A stretch of DNA of 39,352 nt from contig JAQXNV010000066.1 of assembly GCA_029098185.1 (NCBI GenBank), forward strand, positions 1-39,352, given 5' to 3'. The DNA comes from Oscillospiraceae bacterium (GTDB lineage Bacteria; Bacillota; Clostridia; Oscillospirales; Acutalibacteraceae). The notes under the pieces are model-generated. The model had not been told where the DNA came from, ran no database searches, and saw nothing but the letters and a program-made list of their open reading frames with translations. Of this stretch, positions 32,721 through 39,352 are shown piece after piece (the stretch's first letter is position 1; each line of letters starts with the position of its first letter). The position numbers and the translations under genes were made by a program.

Positions 32721-33770
32721 TCAGCAATATTGCTGCAAATCCCGTCGATCATTGGTATACTGCACGGCAGTCTCCTTTGTGATGAGTCCCTGCCCCACTA
32801 AGCGCATCAGATCCATATTCAGCGTGTGCATACCCATCGCCGCGCCAGACTGCATAACGCTGGCCATCTGATGGGTCTTGCTTTCCCGGATCAAATTGCA
32901 CACTGCGTCGGTGCCCAGCAAAAGCTCGGTGCCGGCCACCCGGCCATTGCCGTCGGCTGTCGGCATGAGGCACTGGGTCACAACGCCCTTGAGCACACCG
33001 GAAAGCTGTGTGCGCACCTGGTTTTGTCCTCCAGCGGGGCAAGCGTCGATAACACGGTCGATGGTCTGGGCTGCGCCGGTGGTGTGCAGAGTGGAAAGGA
33101 CCAGGTGGCCTGTTTCCGCCGCTGTCAGCGCTGCCGAGATCGTCTCGTAATCCCGCATCTCGCCGACTAAGATAATGTCCGGATCTTCCCGCAGGGCGCT
33201 GCGCAGCGCCGAGGCAAAGTTCACTACGTCCCGGCCGGTTTCCCGCTGATGGATCAGGGCTTTTTTGTTTTCATAGGTATATTCGATGGGGTCCTCAATA
33301 GTGATGATGTGGACCGCTTTCGTCTGATTGATATGCTCCAGCATGGCGGCCAGCGTTGTCGATTTACCGCTACCCGTGGGGCCGGTGACAAGGATGAGCC
33401 CTCTCGGCTCCTCGGCAAGCTGATACAGCTTCTTCGGCATTTTCAGCTCTTCCAGTGTGGGAATGTGGTTATTCAGCAGACGAATGGTGGCGGCAATGGC
33501 GTTTTGCTGCCGGAACACGTTGACACGCTGCCGGTTGCCGTCTGGCGTCTGGATGGCAAAGTCGATGTCGTAACCCTGCTGGAGCTGCCCCTGCTGATGC
33601 TCGTTGAGCAGACCATAGAGCATATCCTCCATATCCTGGTCCGACGGCTGGATCGGCGCTTGGGTCAGGCTGCCGTGAATGCGGAACATCAGCGGCGCGC
33701 CGACGGTGGCGTGAATATCCGACGCCTGTAAGTCTCTTGCCATATAGATCAATGTTTCGATTTCCTGCAT
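32721..33770 (-). CDS. pilT: Type IV pilus retraction ATPase PilT
   Basis: A 349-residue cytoplasmic hexameric ATPase that depolymerises pili. It has the PilT N-terminal domain (ASDIHATVGAPLMFRIHG), Walker A GPTGSGKST (130-138), the Asp box IITIEDPIEYTYENKKALIHQRE, Walker B LREDPDIILVGEMRD and the His box TGHLVLSTLHTTGAAQTIDR, all intact. A full-length enzyme with intact motifs implies retractable pili and probably twitching. AGGAGG precedes the start, 23 bp after pilB. Its stop lies 11 bp before the giant prepilin start. Confidence 0.95.
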   Translation of the reverse strand: MQEIETLIYMARDLQASDIHATVGAPLMFRIHGSLTQAPIQPSDQDMEDMLYGLLNEHQQGQLQQGYDIDFAIQTPDGNRQRVNVFRQQNAIAATIRLLNNHIPTLEELKMPKKLYQLAEEPRGLILVTGPTGSGKSTTLAAMLEHINQTKAVHIITIEDPIEYTYENKKALIHQRETGRDVVNFASALRSALREDPDIILVGEMRDYETISAALTAAETGHLVLSTLHTTGAAQTIDRVIDACPAGGQNQVRTQLSGVLKGVVTQCLMPTADGNGRVAGTELLLGTDAVCNLIRESKTHQMASVMQSGAAMGMHTLNMDLMRLVGQGLITKETAVQYTNDRRDLQQYC

Positions 33771-33793
33771 AACCCATTCCTCCTGTATCTTCC

Positions 33794-35470
33794 TTACGCG
33801 TAATATGCGATCTTTCGTACTTCCTCCATGGTGGAGATGCCCTGCTCCACCATCTCAATGCCGCACTGCTTCAGCGGCTTCATACCCTGATGGGCAATGG
33901 CGTATTCTACGATCTCCGCAGCCGGCGCCTTTTCAATGATCATCCGGCGGATCTCCTTATCGACAAATAAGATCTCATGGACCGCCACGCGGCCCCGGTA
34001 TCCCGTATAGTTGCACGCCGGGCATCCCTTGGCTTTTTTGATCTTTTCCACAGCGTGGCCTAAAAGGACAGACTCCTCTTTGGTGGGGGCCACTTCCTCG
34101 GCGCAGTCGGGACAGACCTTGCGCATGAGCCGCTGGGCGATGACGCCGACCAGAGAGCCGGAGATCATGTAGGGCAGCAGCCCCATGTCCTCCAGGCGGG
34201 CAATGGTGGAAACGGCGTCGTTGGTGTGCAATGTAGAAAACACCAGGTGGCCGGTGATCGCCGCCCGGACAGAGATGGAAGCTGTTTCCATGTCTCTCGT
34301 CTCGCCTACCATGATGATGTCCGGGTCCTGCCGCAGCAGTGCCCGCAAGCCGCTCTCAAAGGTCAGCCCTGCCTGATTGTTTACCTGCATCTGGTTGATC
34401 TTCGGCACGTTTTTCTCCACCGGGTCCTCAATGGTAGAAATATTGACCGGACGCTGGGAAAGCTCCTCCAAGATCATGTAAAGCGTCGTACTTTTACCAG
34501 AACCGGTAGGGCCGGTAAAATAAATGATGCCGTTGGGCGACTGGAGCATTTTCTCTAGCTTTTGGTAGTCGCCCTCCGTCATGCCGAAGGTTTTGGGATG
34601 ATCGATCTCACTGTTGCTGGCCAACAGACGCAATACCGCCTTCTCGCCAAAAACGGTGGGGATCACCGATACACGGATATTCACAAGCTGGTCGTCGATC
34701 TTGGTGCGGAAGTGACCATCCTGAGGGATACGCCGCTCGGCAATGTCCATATCGCCCAGGATCTTGATCCTGGCGATGAGGGAGGCGTGAATGCTCTTTT
34801 GCAACGTAACGTACTCCACGATAGCGCCATCTACACGCATCCGGACGGTGATCTTATTTTCAAAAGGCTCGATGTGAATATCGGAAGCGTTAGTGCTGTA
34901 GGCCCGATGGATGAGCCGGTTGAGCAAATTGATGATCGGGGTATCATCGCCGTCCTCCTCCAGGTCAATGGCATCGTCGATCTCATCTTCGAAGCTCTCG
35001 TTGGCCTGGGCCACGGCACGCTTGGCGCCGATGTCCGTATAATAATACTGGATGGCCTGCTGTAGGGCGTTCCGCTCGCAGAGGACCGGCTCTACCTGCA
35101 TACCGGTGACCTGTCGAATATCCTCAATGCCGTAGAAGTTCATGGGGTCGTTGAGGGCCAGCTTCAGCACGCCGCCTTCGATGTGCACACCCAGCATCAG
35201 ATATTTTTCCGCCAGGGGCCGGGGGATCTTTTCCACGGCGCTGATCTCTACTTTTTCGTTGCTCAGATCGATAAGCCCAATATGGAGCCGCTGGCCCAAT
35301 GCGCTGAGCAGATGGATCTCATCCACATAGCCCAAAGCGATCAGTGCGTCGCCGATGCGCACACCCGGATGGGTCTTTTGATACGCCACGGCATCCTCGA
35401 TCTGGGCCTCCGTCACATAGCCGGCTTCTTTTAAAATATCGCCGGTTCTCAATTTTTTCATCTGATTCAT
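33794..35470 (-). CDS. pilB: Type IV pilus extension ATPase PilB with MshEN c-di-GMP-binding domain
   Basis: A 558-residue GspE/PilB ATPase that powers pilus assembly. I start at ATG 35468-35470 (GAGG at 9 nt) rather than at TTG 35485. The N-terminus contains two 24-residue MshEN-type motifs in tandem, beginning RTGDILKEAGYVT (residues 8-31) and RIGDALIALGYVD (38-61), the known c-di-GMP-binding pattern. Next come the N2 domain (NASDIHIEPFENKITVRMRVDG), Walker A GPTGSGKST (about 319-327), STIEDPVE, Walker B LRQDPDIIMVGETRD, the His box TGHLVFSTLHTND, and a zinc tetracysteine (CPDC about 450, CPAC about 480). It is followed by pilT. Confidence 0.95.
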   Translation of the reverse strand: MNQMKKLRTGDILKEAGYVTEAQIEDAVAYQKTHPGVRIGDALIALGYVDEIHLLSALGQRLHIGLIDLSNEKVEISAVEKIPRPLAEKYLMLGVHIEGGVLKLALNDPMNFYGIEDIRQVTGMQVEPVLCERNALQQAIQYYYTDIGAKRAVAQANESFEDEIDDAIDLEEDGDDTPIINLLNRLIHRAYSTNASDIHIEPFENKITVRMRVDGAIVEYVTLQKSIHASLIARIKILGDMDIAERRIPQDGHFRTKIDDQLVNIRVSVIPTVFGEKAVLRLLASNSEIDHPKTFGMTEGDYQKLEKMLQSPNGIIYFTGPTGSGKSTTLYMILEELSQRPVNISTIEDPVEKNVPKINQMQVNNQAGLTFESGLRALLRQDPDIIMVGETRDMETASISVRAAITGHLVFSTLHTNDAVSTIARLEDMGLLPYMISGSLVGVIAQRLMRKVCPDCAEEVAPTKEESVLLGHAVEKIKKAKGCPACNYTGYRGRVAVHEILFVDKEIRRMIIEKAPAAEIVEYAIAHQGMKPLKQCGIEMVEQGISTMEEVRKIAYYA

Positions 35471-35481
35471 ATTCTCACGCC

Positions 35482-36234
35482 TCAATTTGTTCCCGTTGAA
35501 TTTGTTGCCGCTGCGCCGTTAGCTGTCGCATTGGCCTGGGCCTGAGCTGCCGCCAGGGCCGCCGCGCTCTCTTCCAGATACGTTTTGGGGTCCTCCGACA
35601 TATACAGCTCCATAGAGATGGAGAGCTGATAGTCGCTGTCGTTCTGATCCCGGCTGCGGTTCTGGAATAAAAATTCTGTGACCCGCAGCTTTGGCTCTAA
35701 TGCAACACAATTGTCCAGCACCTGCTGCAAGGCAGCACGACTGCCGCTCATGGTCATCTGCACCTGGGCAGTGAAAACGCCGTCATAGACGACTGCGCCT
35801 GCGGCTGTAGTACCATCGTTAGATGTGGCCGTTCCTTTTTTCTGCTCCAGCATCTGCTGGTAATCGACCAGCGTGGTATAGCTGCCCTTCTGGGGCATGG
35901 CGATGTCCAGGTCTGTCACCACCACCCCGCGGGAAACCGCCATATTGGTCAGCATTTTATCGATCTTCTCGCTTTTCATCGGCTCGTAAAATGCTTTGCG
36001 CGCGTCAGCGATCTCCTCCAGCATCTTCTGCTTGCCCATCTCCATGGAAGCGGCCAGAGAGACTTTCTGCTCATTCTCCGTCTGCTGTAATTGGGCGCTG
36101 GTCAATTCCTGCTCCAGCGACTTGCTCCGGTTGAACAGCGGATAGATCACGCCGACGCCAATGCCCACTACCAGGACAAAAATCGCCAGAAAGACCAACA
36201 GCTTTTTATCCCGTTCAGTTAGCTTCAGTGTCAT
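35482..36234 (-). CDS. pilO: PilO-like type IV pilus alignment protein
   Basis: A 250-residue bitopic inner-membrane protein: a short cytoplasmic start (MTLKLTERDKK), one helix LLVFLAIFVLVVGIGVGVIYPLF (12-34), a coiled coil (SLEQELTSAQLQQTENEQ), then an alpha/beta domain as in PilO/GspM. The C-terminal ~30 residues are an alanine/glutamine/asparagine-rich tail that is unusual. Its start overlaps the end of the pilMN gene by 20 bp. With PilM and PilN it should form the alignment complex joining the ATPases to the pilus. Sequence identity in this family is low; position in the operon carries much of the assignment. Confidence 0.8.
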   Translation of the reverse strand: MTLKLTERDKKLLVFLAIFVLVVGIGVGVIYPLFNRSKSLEQELTSAQLQQTENEQKVSLAASMEMGKQKMLEEIADARKAFYEPMKSEKIDKMLTNMAVSRGVVVTDLDIAMPQKGSYTTLVDYQQMLEQKKGTATSNDGTTAAGAVVYDGVFTAQVQMTMSGSRAALQQVLDNCVALEPKLRVTEFLFQNRSRDQNDSDYQLSISMELYMSEDPKTYLEESAAALAAAQAQANATANGAAATNSTGTN

Positions 36235-37864
36235 GATTTTCCTCCTGTCTGCCTGCCACAGTGCAGGTCACTTTTACCGTCCATTTGCCTGTGGAATCTT
36301 GGGTATAGCCGGTGTAATCTACCAGGGCAAAGGTCTTTTCCTGCTTTAGCAGGGCGATAAATTGGTTGATGGGCTGTTCACTGTCGGCGCTGGTCTGAAA
36401 ACTCAGCTCACCGGTAGTGGAACTGTAGCCGCTGATGACTGCCGTCACCAGGCCGGAAGCGCATCGGTTGACCACCTGCTCCATCCGGCTGTCCACCTTT
36501 GGATAAGAAAGGACGCCTGCCTTTAATCCGGTGAGGCCGTTATACAAAGCGCTGACCGACTGGATCTCCTGGCTGGCTGCGTCATATTTCGCCACGGCGG
36601 AGATGACCTCCGGCCGGTTATTATATTCTTCCACCAGCTTGAGCTGCCGGGTCAAATCAAAGACCCGAAAGCCCAAAAAGCCCGCCACGCCTGCCAGCAC
36701 GACGCCCAGCGCCGCTACAGGGATCACGATCTTTCTTCGCTTTTTTGTTTTTTCATCCATCTCCGGCCGCTGGACCAACTGGCTCATGATCGATGTCCGA
36801 GGATTGGCAGGCAGCAGCGCGCCGATACCGATGGCGTACTGGGAAACGCTCTCACCGCTTTCCGGCGCCCGGTTCACCTGGACGCCGCTCTCCACACGGA
36901 GGGGTTCCACCGTCATGGCGGCATTGATCTGCTCCACGCTGTCGGTATAGATCTCCATCTCATCCGACTCCAGACCGGCAAGGAATACCTGCTCAATGGC
37001 ATCGGTGAAGTTATGGGCCTGGGCAAATTGCAGGATGTTTTCCAGAGAACGGGCGATCTCTACCGAAAAGCCTACCGTGTCCCGGTCGGAAAACAAACGC
37101 TTCCGGCTGAAATACTGGAACTTGCCCCTGATGACCAACAGATCCAGCAGGGTCATGTCGTCCACGATCTGGACGATACAGCTTTTCCCCTGCACGAACC
37201 GGAGCGTTTCCAGCAAACGCAGAATGGCACCGCGGGCGCTCTCTACGCTGGAAACGCTGATCCCCAGCTTTTCAAAGCGGTCCAGATACCCCTGGACATA
37301 CTGGCGGGAAACCATCCCCGCAAACACGGTGACTGTCTTTGCTTCCTTTGGGGCCTTCTCCGCTTTTTCTGCCTTTTGCGCTTTCTGCTCCTGCTTTTGC
37401 GCCAGCCGCTCTACTTTCGACTTCTTCTCCAGCTTGATCTTCATGTTGAGCTGGAAGCCTTTTCCCGATTTTGGCGCCTTTTCTTTTGCTTCCTTTAGCG
37501 GTTTTTCCTTGACATTTTGCAGCGGAAAATAACCGTACAACGGGTCCTCGATGCGCTCTACGTCGGAAAATTCCCGGGTGACAAACTGCATGAGCTGTTT
37601 TTCTGTCTGCTTTGGCAGCTCCAGGATCTTCGTCGTGAACTGGCTGCTATCCACCACCAGGCGGACATTTTTCCGGGGCAGTTGATGCTTCTCCCACAGC
37701 CCCTCGATCAGTCGGGCAAATCCCTCCTCATCCTGGACCATGCCGTTGAGCAGACAACCGCCTGTATCTTCTACACAGTACATCCCATTGACCGTGATGC
37801 TGCGCCCCTTGACACTGCCGTCAACGACCCGGATATACCGATTTGACAAGTGGATGGTAATCAT
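36215..37864 (-). CDS. PilM-PilN fusion protein of the type IV pilus alignment complex
   Basis: A 549-residue protein; the start ATG at 37862-37864 has AAGGAG. Residues 1-350 are PilM-like, an actin-fold protein: MITIHLSNRYIRVVDGS, then FTTKILELPKQTEKQLMQFVTREF and FSRKRLFSDRDTVGFSVEIARSLEN. A charged, Lys/Ala/Glu-rich insertion fills residues 117-176 (KAQKAEKAEKAPKEAK). Residues 379-399 are a transmembrane helix (IVIPVAALGVVLAGVAGFLGF), and 400-549 are a PilN-like coiled coil plus small alpha/beta domain. In most systems PilM is cytoplasmic and binds the N-terminal tail of membrane-bound PilN; here that contact is covalent. It lies between pilC and pilO, and no separate pilM or pilN is present in the operon. 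Confidence 0.88.
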   Translation of the reverse strand: MITIHLSNRYIRVVDGSVKGRSITVNGMYCVEDTGGCLLNGMVQDEEGFARLIEGLWEKHQLPRKNVRLVVDSSQFTTKILELPKQTEKQLMQFVTREFSDVERIEDPLYGYFPLQNVKEKPLKEAKEKAPKSGKGFQLNMKIKLEKKSKVERLAQKQEQKAQKAEKAEKAPKEAKTVTVFAGMVSRQYVQGYLDRFEKLGISVSSVESARGAILRLLETLRFVQGKSCIVQIVDDMTLLDLLVIRGKFQYFSRKRLFSDRDTVGFSVEIARSLENILQFAQAHNFTDAIEQVFLAGLESDEMEIYTDSVEQINAAMTVEPLRVESGVQVNRAPESGESVSQYAIGIGALLPANPRTSIMSQLVQRPEMDEKTKKRRKIVIPVAALGVVLAGVAGFLGFRVFDLTRQLKLVEEYNNRPEVISAVAKYDAASQEIQSVSALYNGLTGLKAGVLSYPKVDSRMEQVVNRCASGLVTAVISGYSSTTGELSFQTSADSEQPINQFIALLKQEKTFALVDYTGYTQDSTGKWTVKVTCTVAGRQEENHDTEAN

Positions 37865-37883
37865 TTCATCTTCTCCTTTCCGC

Positions 37884-39095
37884 TTACATGGTGACGCCGC
37901 CGGATGCGCCGATGGAACCGTAAGAGCCATACAGCGCGCTGAACACGGCCACCAGCACAAACGCCACGATGGCGCCCATGACCATCAGCATGATGGGCTC
38001 TACATAGGACACCATCTTGTTGATGGCGATCTCTGCGTCGTACTCCATGGAATCAGCAGTGGACAGCAGCATGGTGTCCAAACTACCGGTCTCCTCGCCT
38101 ACCCGGATGGAATCGGTCAGTTTACGCACAAAGCCGTCCACCATATCGAGGCCATCGCTGAGATTGTTACCGGCCCGGACAAAGGGGATCACCCGGTCAA
38201 ACTGCTGGTCGATGTAATCGTTGCCGATGGTTTTCCGGGCAATTTGCAGCGCCGGTACAATGGGGATGCCTGCCGAATACAGCGAGCTGAGCGTGCGGGC
38301 AAACCGGGAGGTACAAATGACCTTTTGCAGCTTGCCGAACACGGGCATTTTTAATTTGAGACGATGCCACTTGAGCCGGACAGACGGTACCTTCACCAGG
38401 GCCTTGACCCCAAAATAAATGCCTACGCCCACAATGATGACGATATACCAGTAATTTTGCATCAGGCCGCCGATAGCCATGAGGATCGTCGTGGATAATG
38501 GCATACTTTCCATTTGGCTGAACAGCTCGTCAAACTGGGGCAGGAGAAAATTGGTGACAATGAAAATAACGGCGATGATCATCGCGCCCAAGATCTTTGG
38601 GTACACCATGGAGCTGGAGATCTTCGCATTGAGCTTATGATCCTTTTCGTACAGCTCCGCCATTTTCATGGCCACCTGGTCCATATTACCGCTGCTCTCC
38701 GCCGAGCGAAACATATAGATCATCAGCGGCGGAAAGGCGTCTCCCTGGGCCTCCATAGCCTCCGACAGCGAAATACCCTGCCGGATCTGGGTCAGCAAAT
38801 CCTGATAGACTTCCTTTTGCCGAGGCTTTACCGATTCGCCGTTGGCGATGATGCCAAGGGCCCGCACCAGCGTGACGCCTGCTCCGATGAGCGTTGCCAA
38901 CTGCCGGCAAAAATCCGCCAGCACCTTTGGCTTGAACCGACGGGTCCGACGGGTGGTTTTCACCTCCTCAGCCGAAAGCAGGAACAGCTTTTGTTCCCGC
39001 AGCTTTTGATGGAGCTCGCCCTCATCGGCGGCCGTCATGGTGCCGCTGACTTTTTTGTGGTCTAAACTCTGTGCTTTATATTTAAACTGTGCCAT
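37884..39095 (-). CDS. pilC: Type IV pilus inner-membrane platform protein PilC (GspF family)
   Basis: A 403-residue polytopic membrane protein, normal for PilC/GspF. The N-terminal FKYKAQSLDHKKVSGTMTAADEGEL is typical. Two GspF domains follow, beginning FCRQLATLIGAGVTLVRAL and ARTLSSLYSAGIPIVPAL, each ending in membrane helices (AMIIAVIFIVTNFLLPQF and IMLMVMGAIVAFVLVAVFSALYG). It forms the platform turned by PilB and PilT. GGGAGG precedes the start, 33 bp after the prepilin peptidase gene and 19 bp before pilMN. Confidence 0.95.
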   Translation of the reverse strand: MAQFKYKAQSLDHKKVSGTMTAADEGELHQKLREQKLFLLSAEEVKTTRRTRRFKPKVLADFCRQLATLIGAGVTLVRALGIIANGESVKPRQKEVYQDLLTQIRQGISLSEAMEAQGDAFPPLMIYMFRSAESSGNMDQVAMKMAELYEKDHKLNAKISSSMVYPKILGAMIIAVIFIVTNFLLPQFDELFSQMESMPLSTTILMAIGGLMQNYWYIVIIVGVGIYFGVKALVKVPSVRLKWHRLKLKMPVFGKLQKVICTSRFARTLSSLYSAGIPIVPALQIARKTIGNDYIDQQFDRVIPFVRAGNNLSDGLDMVDGFVRKLTDSIRVGEETGSLDTMLLSTADSMEYDAEIAINKMVSYVEPIMLMVMGAIVAFVLVAVFSALYGSYGSIGASGGVTM

Positions 39096-39128
39096 GAGGG
39101 CCTCCCTATATTCGATGGTAAAATTGCG

Positions 39129-39352
39129 TCAGAAAAAAAGTGTCAGATACCAGTCCAGAAGCTGCTGTCCGTAGGGCAGTCCCACGGCCATGCCAATGCA
39201 CAAAAACGGGCCAAAGGCGAACTGGGAACGGCGGCCGGCCTTTTTGCGCAGCAGCAAAATGATCCCGTAGATGCCCCCTAGCAGCATGGCTATAGCGGTG
39301 GAGAGCAGCGTCACCTTCCAGCCCAGGAACAGCCCGCAGGCCGCCATGAGCT
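39129..39352 (-). CDS. pilD: Prepilin peptidase (A24 family), C-terminal end
   Basis: The last ~73 residues of a prepilin peptidase; the frame is open to the right edge, reading L-M-A-A-C-G at the boundary, where family members have GDVKLMAA with a catalytic Asp, just outside. Seen are LFLGWKVTLLSTAIAMLLGG, the basic loop LLLRKKAGRRSQFAFGPFL, and a last helix ending in WYLTLFF. The enzyme cuts the leaders of the four prepilins encoded downstream and methylates the new N-terminus. It is the first visible gene of the operon; the operon promoter lies outside the window. Confidence 0.88.
   Translation of the reverse strand, partial: LMAACGLFLGWKVTLLSTAIAMLLGGIYGIILLLRKKAGRRSQFAFGPFLCIGMAVGLPYGQQLLDWYLTLFF

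Noticed and set aside
1-39352. CRISPR arrays, rRNA genes, replication origin
   Set aside because: No regularly spaced identical repeats, rRNA motifs or DnaA-box clusters were seen. The only dense repetition is the degenerate protein-level GLUG series.

Overview
The window looks like a chromosomal segment of an anaerobic Bacillota, most likely class Clostridia. The evidence is strong GGAGG ribosome-binding sites, sigma-A-type promoters, a long fermentative AdhE, a type III pantothenate kinase, a PanG-type ketopantoate reductase and a Gram-positive type IV pilus cluster. I cannot name the genus. The core is moderately GC-rich; the first ~3.6 kb is more AT-rich and looks like accessory DNA.

Layout: (1) 1-3.3 kb, accessory: the N-terminal part of a DUF1254 lipoprotein gene behind a TetR-type regulator, a solitary HipA-like kinase, and a 5'-truncated IS30-family transposase. 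This ends at two tRNA genes (Gln-CUG, Pro-CGG) with tandem terminators. (2) 3.6-8.7 kb: a compact minus-strand operon panG-panB-panC-panD-coaX-coaBC, covering 2-ketoisovalerate plus aspartate to 4'-phosphopantetheine. It starts at a good promoter, and a hairpin with two bulged adenosines, like the pan RNA motif, sits at the predicted 5' end. Upstream lies an apparently independent, structured small-RNA gene (8785-8937). (3) 9.1-13.5 kb: a putative heavy-metal/manganese exporter, then adhE with a co-transcribed APH-fold kinase. (4) 13.9-19.2 kb, plus strand: an RND permease with a ~320-residue coiled-coil insertion and a lysine/alanine-rich cytoplasmic tail, and a ZIP metal transporter. (5) 19.2-20.1 kb: a GGDEF diguanylate cyclase.

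(6) 20.2 kb to the right edge, minus strand: a ~19-kb type IV pilus operon. In transcription order it reads prepilin peptidase (cut by the edge), pilC, a pilM-pilN fusion, pilO-like, pilB with an N-terminal MshEN c-di-GMP-binding domain, pilT, a giant 3,555-residue prepilin with about 39 GLUG-type repeats, and three small minor pilins. No ordinary major pilin lies in the window.

The most striking feature is the giant prepilin: a class III leader and hydrophobic helix joined to ~3,500 residues of secreted beta-rich sequence, placed with the minor pilins. It is best read as a modular pilus-tip adhesin. The diguanylate cyclase beside the operon and the MshEN domain in PilB suggest c-di-GMP control of pilus extension.
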